Origin: Nitrososphaerales archaeon TH5888
GTDB taxonomy: Archaea; Thermoproteota; Nitrososphaeria; Nitrososphaerales; Nitrososphaeraceae
Reading direction: 5' to 3'
Assembly: GCA_014523595.1 (NCBI GenBank)
Contig: JAATVN010000051.1
Span: 1 to 8,034, forward strand
Length of the DNA stretch: 8,034 bases
A model generated the notes under the pieces. The model was not told the origin of the DNA and ran no database searches. It saw only the letters and a program-made list of their open reading frames with translations. The translations under genes and the position numbers were made by a program. How positions within the stretch are numbered: the stretch's first letter is position 1; the number at the start of each line of letters is the position of its first letter. Shown one piece after another: positions 5,880-8,034 of this stretch.

Positions 5880-6719
5880 TCATTCGGACTTCAGCTTCAA
5901 GCCAAATGCTATGAATAGATTGGGGTGGATTTGTCCATGAACAATACTGTACACCTCTTCCACCGGTGCATTTCTTTTAACCGCTAAAACAAGGTTTTCT
6001 ATCCCTTGTCCTAATTCCCTAATTGCGTTAATTTTCATGTCTGCTGGAATAGGCATCAACCCAGAGGAATTTTCCAAGTTGGCGTTTTGTAGATAGTTAG
6101 TAAATAATATTCTCAATAATTCAGCACGCTTTGAAGAAGTCTCATAGTTGGCCAGAATCTTCACGTCCTTGTCACTTTGATTTAAAAAATGACTTGAGGA
6201 TTGATTACTATCAAACAGTGAATTTATTTTATCAAAACCATGTCCAGAAATACCGTCTGTCATATTCATATTGGATGATTCATTCATTTTCATAATCATT
6301 CCGATACTCATATTGAGCAGACCAGCTGCCTTCTTAGAGTCAAGTCCAGTTGATAAGCCATATTCTAGAAGCGATGCATCTGCAATATTAGCAGCAACAA
6401 GTGCCTTGGTAGTTAAGTCAAGATCTGGGAAAATCGAATTGTATTTATTGACAAAATTAGAGTTCTTGATTAAGTCGCTGTTGATAGAGGCAAGTTGGCC
6501 TAATAAAACATCTGCTCTTTCTGAATGGATTGACCCTACTGACTTGTTTGTGTAAAGATAAACTGCTGCTAGATTTTTTTCAATTTCAAATTGTTTTATC
6601 AATGTGAATAATACTGAATCATCATTTTGGTAAAAATTGTGAGCAGACAGATTATTATTATTGGAAAAAATGAGCATGATGCCTATTAAGAGAAAGAATG
6701 CTAGAATAATTACCCTCAA
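5880..6719 (-). CDS. Secreted helical protein, unknown function
   Basis: The 279-residue protein begins with a clear signal peptide: MR, a hydrophobic core (residues 3-18), then an Asn-rich stretch and a possible cleavage after Ser-Ala (25-26). The mature part is predicted mainly helical, with repeated Leu/Ala patterns (LIKQFEIEKNLAAVYLY, ADVLLGQLASINSDLI, KALVAANIADASLLEYGL). A Met/Asn/Ser-rich linker follows around 135-180. The C-terminus is RELGQGIENLVLAVK and VHGQIHPNLFIAFGLKLK (260-277), with H261 and H265. There are seven N-x-S/T sequons, fitting an extracytoplasmic protein. I recall similar secreted proteins with an 'IHPNL' tail in Nitrososphaeria, but no function. The Met and His residues might bind copper, which is speculation. 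The start is TTG at 6719: no ATG precedes the signal peptide and a TATA box sits 34 bp upstream. Confidence 0.75.
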   Translation of the reverse strand: MRVIILAFFLLIGIMLIFSNNNNLSAHNFYQNDDSVLFTLIKQFEIEKNLAAVYLYTNKSVGSIHSERADVLLGQLASINSDLIKNSNFVNKYNSIFPDLDLTTKALVAANIADASLLEYGLSTGLDSKKAAGLLNMSIGMIMKMNESSNMNMTDGISGHGFDKINSLFDSNQSSSHFLNQSDKDVKILANYETSSKRAELLRILFTNYLQNANLENSSGLMPIPADMKINAIRELGQGIENLVLAVKRNAPVEEVYSIVHGQIHPNLFIAFGLKLKSE

Positions 6720-6744
6720 TTTAAGGTACCAATAAGTGTTACCA

Positions 6745-6760
6745 AATAAAAAATATACGA
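6745..6760 (-). promoter_or_regulatory. TATA box of the secreted helical protein gene
   Basis: On the minus strand, CGTATATTTTTTATTT is centred about 34 bp before the TTG at 6719, predicting a leader of some eight bases. It supports the TTG start. Between box and start, two TTGGTA copies (6745-6740 and 6732-6727) are spaced 13 bp apart and might be an operator. Confidence 0.5.
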
Positions 6761-6943
6761 TAATAATTCAATAGGGAAAGGAAATCATGTGGACTATCTT
6801 CAATTAATTTCATTCTTGCATGATGTACTCCTCTTTGATAATACTTCTCCATTTGATAGCATTTTGTTATAGGAAATGCTTGATCTTCTTTGGATTGACT
6901 TGAATTTGAAAATAATTTGGAGAAATCTTTTTAGAACAAATGT

Positions 6944-6955
6944 GGGTATAATTTA
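6944..6955 (+). promoter_or_regulatory. AT-rich box before the VOC gene
   Basis: GGTATAATTTAG is the best TATA-like sequence before the gene but is centred only about 16 bp from the ATG at 6966. No in-frame start lies where its transcript would begin. A T-rich stretch at 6927-6934 is better spaced but a poorer match. The promoter is therefore unresolved. Confidence 0.25.
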
Positions 6956-6965
6956 GTCTATAACC

Positions 6966-7463
6966 ATGGATCCAATTCGTTCTTCGATTTCAATTAATCA
7001 CATTGCGATAAGTGTTCCTGATCTAGAGAAAGGCCTGAAATGGTATCAAGAAGTGATGGGATTTACGATTGTTAGGGGGCCCGTCGAACTGACATCAGAT
7101 GATATACAAGTGGGTAAAGCGCTTAAGAATATTTTTGGGTCGAAATTTAAGAAGTTAAGAATCGTATGGATGTCTTCAGCCAATAATATTGGAGTTGAGA
7201 TTTTCCAGTTTATTCAACCCAAACAACTTATCGAAAAGAAACAAATTGAATATTGGAGCGGAGGAGTTATTCACATAGCCGTCACTGAAAGAAACATAGA
7301 GGATTTACTGTCTAAGGTTACCAAGACTGGAGGAAAACAAATTAGTAAGCTTTGGGAACTAGACCCAAAAAAGCACCACAAATTGGTTTTCTGTACAGAT
7401 CCATTTGGAAACATAATCGAAATCTATTCCCATAGTTTTGAACAATTCCATGCTAATCTGTAA
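6966..7463 (+). CDS. VOC-fold (glyoxalase/dioxygenase superfamily) metalloprotein
   Basis: A single-chain vicinal-oxygen-chelate protein made of two beta-alpha-beta-beta-beta modules. Module one starts at INHIAISVPDLEKGLKWYQE (10-29) and ends at VEIFQF (77-82). Module two starts at GVIHIAVTERNIEDLLSKV (100-118) and ends at DPFGNIIEIYS (145-155). The four expected metal ligands are H12, E78, H103 and E152, so it should bind a divalent metal as in glyoxalase I or methylmalonyl-CoA epimerase. The 165 residues exceed a minimal glyoxalase I, mainly through an insert around 38-66 (PVELTSDDIQVGKALKNIFG). The insert makes lactoylglutathione lyase unlikely and resembles lactoylglutathione-lyase-like or dioxygenase-like VOC proteins. 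Substrate unknown. The protein is cytoplasmic. ATG at 6966 lies nine codons before the first strand and is the only reasonable start. Confidence 0.88.
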   Translation: MDPIRSSISINHIAISVPDLEKGLKWYQEVMGFTIVRGPVELTSDDIQVGKALKNIFGSKFKKLRIVWMSSANNIGVEIFQFIQPKQLIEKKQIEYWSGGVIHIAVTERNIEDLLSKVTKTGGKQISKLWELDPKKHHKLVFCTDPFGNIIEIYSHSFEQFHANL

Positions 7464-7561
7464 AATTCACGGAAAACTTTGTTGACTTTACCGCGAAAAT
7501 TATTCATGTTTCCAAAACGGCTATTTGCTATTGACATTTTTGGCCAAATAATCAAGAATAC

Positions 7562-7687
7562 TCAATTGTCATATCTCACAGTTAACCAACAACAGCATTC
7601 CTCAAGTGAGCAGCTTGCACATTCAAGTGGAGATATACTTCCTTTGCAGTCGTCAGGAGTACAACCACATTCAGCACATTTCAACAA
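7562..7687 (-). CDS. Cysteine-rich 41-residue microprotein, putative metal binder
   Basis: I do not recognise a family. Read on the minus strand from TTG at 7687 to TGA at 7564-7562, the frame encodes 41 residues, nine of them Cys (C4, C7, C9, C14, C23, C26, C31, C32, C33). The pattern is C-x2-C-x-C-x4-C, then C-x2-C-x4-CCC, with acidic residues in both halves (TPDD, SLEE). The two CxxC pairs resemble a tiny zinc ribbon; the Cys content of over a fifth also resembles metallothioneins. TGT/TGC codons are rare in DNA this AT-rich, so nine in one frame argue for selection. A TATA box is centred about 28 bp before the first TTG, so the transcript would be leaderless. TTG at 7684 is an alternative start. 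The plus-strand open frame over the same DNA (7479-7727) is judged its shadow. Zinc, copper or iron binding is inference. Confidence 0.6.
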   Translation of the reverse strand: MLKCAECGCTPDDCKGSISPLECASCSLEECCCWLTVRYDN

Positions 7688-7708
7688 GTTGAACGTGGCA
7701 AAAAGCTC

Positions 7709-7726
7709 TAATAAATATACTTGGTA
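7709..7726 (-). promoter_or_regulatory. TATA box of the cysteine-rich microprotein
   Basis: On the minus strand TACCAAG is followed by TATATTTATTA, a good TATA match centred near 7715. Transcription would start near 7689, two or three bases before TTG at 7687. T-runs just upstream (7752-7727) could end the ChaB transcript. Confidence 0.5.
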
Positions 7727-7773
7727 AAAAATCGTTTTTCAAAAACAAAAGCACAAGGGTAGCTGGAGTAACA

Positions 7774-7790
7774 TAATCAAGTTTTGATTA
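7774..7790 (-). terminator. Hairpin downstream of chaB
   Basis: TAATCAA and TTGATTA form a perfect seven-base stem around GTT, 18 bp past the ChaB stop codon in the direction of transcription. T-rich stretches follow on the minus strand about 20-45 bp further on. It may contribute to transcript ending; the stem is AT-rich and weak. Confidence 0.3.
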
Positions 7791-7808
7791 GTCCACAAAG
7801 GATACTGA

Positions 7809-8034
7809 TTATTCTCTCCGCATCCATTTATCGCCCTTCTTTTTGTACTTCTTCTTAACCGCCGACCAGGCTGTTTTGTGAGCGACTTCTTCAGCACTTT
7901 GTTTTTTGGCCCCTCTTCTTTTTGCTGGATTTTGGTATTGTTTCACTGCATTACCATGCGCCTTTTTGAAAATGTGTTGAGCATGTTGAGGCAAGGAATC
8001 AATCTGTTTTTTGGTTCTAGGTGATAGAGCTGTA
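7809..8034 (-). CDS. chaB: ChaB-family protein, 5' end outside the window
   Basis: The minus-strand frame stays open from the TAA at 7811-7809 to the right edge, giving 74 residues without a convincing start. TTG at 7994 would cut off the conserved N-terminal part (TKKQIDSLPQHAQHIF), so the gene is treated as truncated by the window. Family features in order are SLPQHAQHIFKKAHGNAVKQY (first helices), RRG followed by AEEVAHKTAWSAVKKKY (second half) and the terminal GDKW. E. coli ChaB is 76 residues, so little is missing. ChaB is named as a putative regulator of the ChaA cation/proton antiporter, but that role is poorly supported and no chaA is visible here. The protein is very basic, so nucleic-acid contact is as plausible as a transport role; both are inference. 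Confidence 0.85.
   Translation of the reverse strand, partial: TALSPRTKKQIDSLPQHAQHIFKKAHGNAVKQYQNPAKRRGAKKQSAEEVAHKTAWSAVKKKYKKKGDKWMRRE

Larger units (their letters stand above)
6720..6965. other. Divergent intergenic region
   Basis: This 246-bp gap separates divergent starts. Its left end holds the promoter of the secreted-protein gene and its right end AT-rich boxes ahead of the VOC gene. The middle contains a 27-codon plus-strand frame (6820-6903) with two tandem ATGs that would encode a hydrophobic peptide with two Cys. I see no promoter at the right distance and do not call it a gene. Confidence 0.4.

Noticed and set aside
6271..6555. 94-codon plus-strand frame with a hydrophobic start.
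   Set aside because: It is antisense to the secreted helical protein gene, which has a signal peptide and promoter.
6820..6903. 27-codon hydrophobic frame starting with two ATGs in the divergent gap.
   Set aside because: Hydrophobic short frames are common by chance in AT-rich DNA and no TATA box lies at the right distance.
7479..7727. 82-codon plus-strand open frame from a TTG, Ser/Gln/His-rich.
   Set aside because: It has no recognisable domain, the Ser/Gln/His richness is what Cys codons give when read antisense and out of register, and the opposite strand has a coherent Cys-rich frame with a well-placed TATA box.
1..8034. Recurrent TACCAA/TTGGTA hexamer as a possible shared regulatory motif.
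   Set aside because: It occurs many times, including inside several coding regions, so only local pairs or hairpins were kept as observations.

Overview
This AT-rich window most likely comes from the chromosome of an ammonia-oxidising archaeon of the Nitrososphaeria (Thaumarchaeota), possibly near Nitrosocosmicus. The grounds are an archaeal-type SecE/Sec61-gamma tail, the archaea-specific purine enzyme PurP with close resemblance to thaumarchaeal versions, an F420-type LLM oxidoreductase, archaeal TATA boxes at plausible distances from several starts, and two Asn-rich secreted proteins of a style common in this lineage. The genus is inference. I see no transposase, integrase, CRISPR, rRNA or tRNA.

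Layout. 1-170 (+): 3' end of secE. 250-1278 (+): purP, with a TTG start. 1316-1981 (-): secreted or membrane-anchored protein of unknown function. 2124-3164 (+): metallo-beta-lactamase/beta-CASP nuclease of the ligase-associated exonuclease type. 3223-4305 (-): LLM-class flavin/F420 oxidoreductase. 4441-4782 (+): acylphosphatase. 4783-5075: noncoding, with a cluster of interleaved inverted repeats. 5076-5789 (-): DUF5996-like protein. 5880-6719 (-): second secreted helical protein, TTG start. 6966-7463 (+): VOC/glyoxalase-fold metalloprotein. 7562-7687 (-): a 41-residue protein with nine cysteines, easily missed. 7809-8034 (-): ChaB-family protein running off the right edge.

The genes alternate in strand and mostly look like single-gene units with their own promoters; no multi-gene pathway is visible. 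Functions are mixed housekeeping (secretion, purine synthesis, acyl-phosphate hydrolysis, nucleic-acid processing) and lineage-specific unknowns. The most interesting object is the cysteine-rich microprotein at 7562-7687. It sits antisense to a longer but poorer open frame and has a TATA box placed for leaderless translation. Next are the hairpin cluster at 4978-5047 and several start codons whose position relative to the TATA box suggests shorter proteins than the longest frame.
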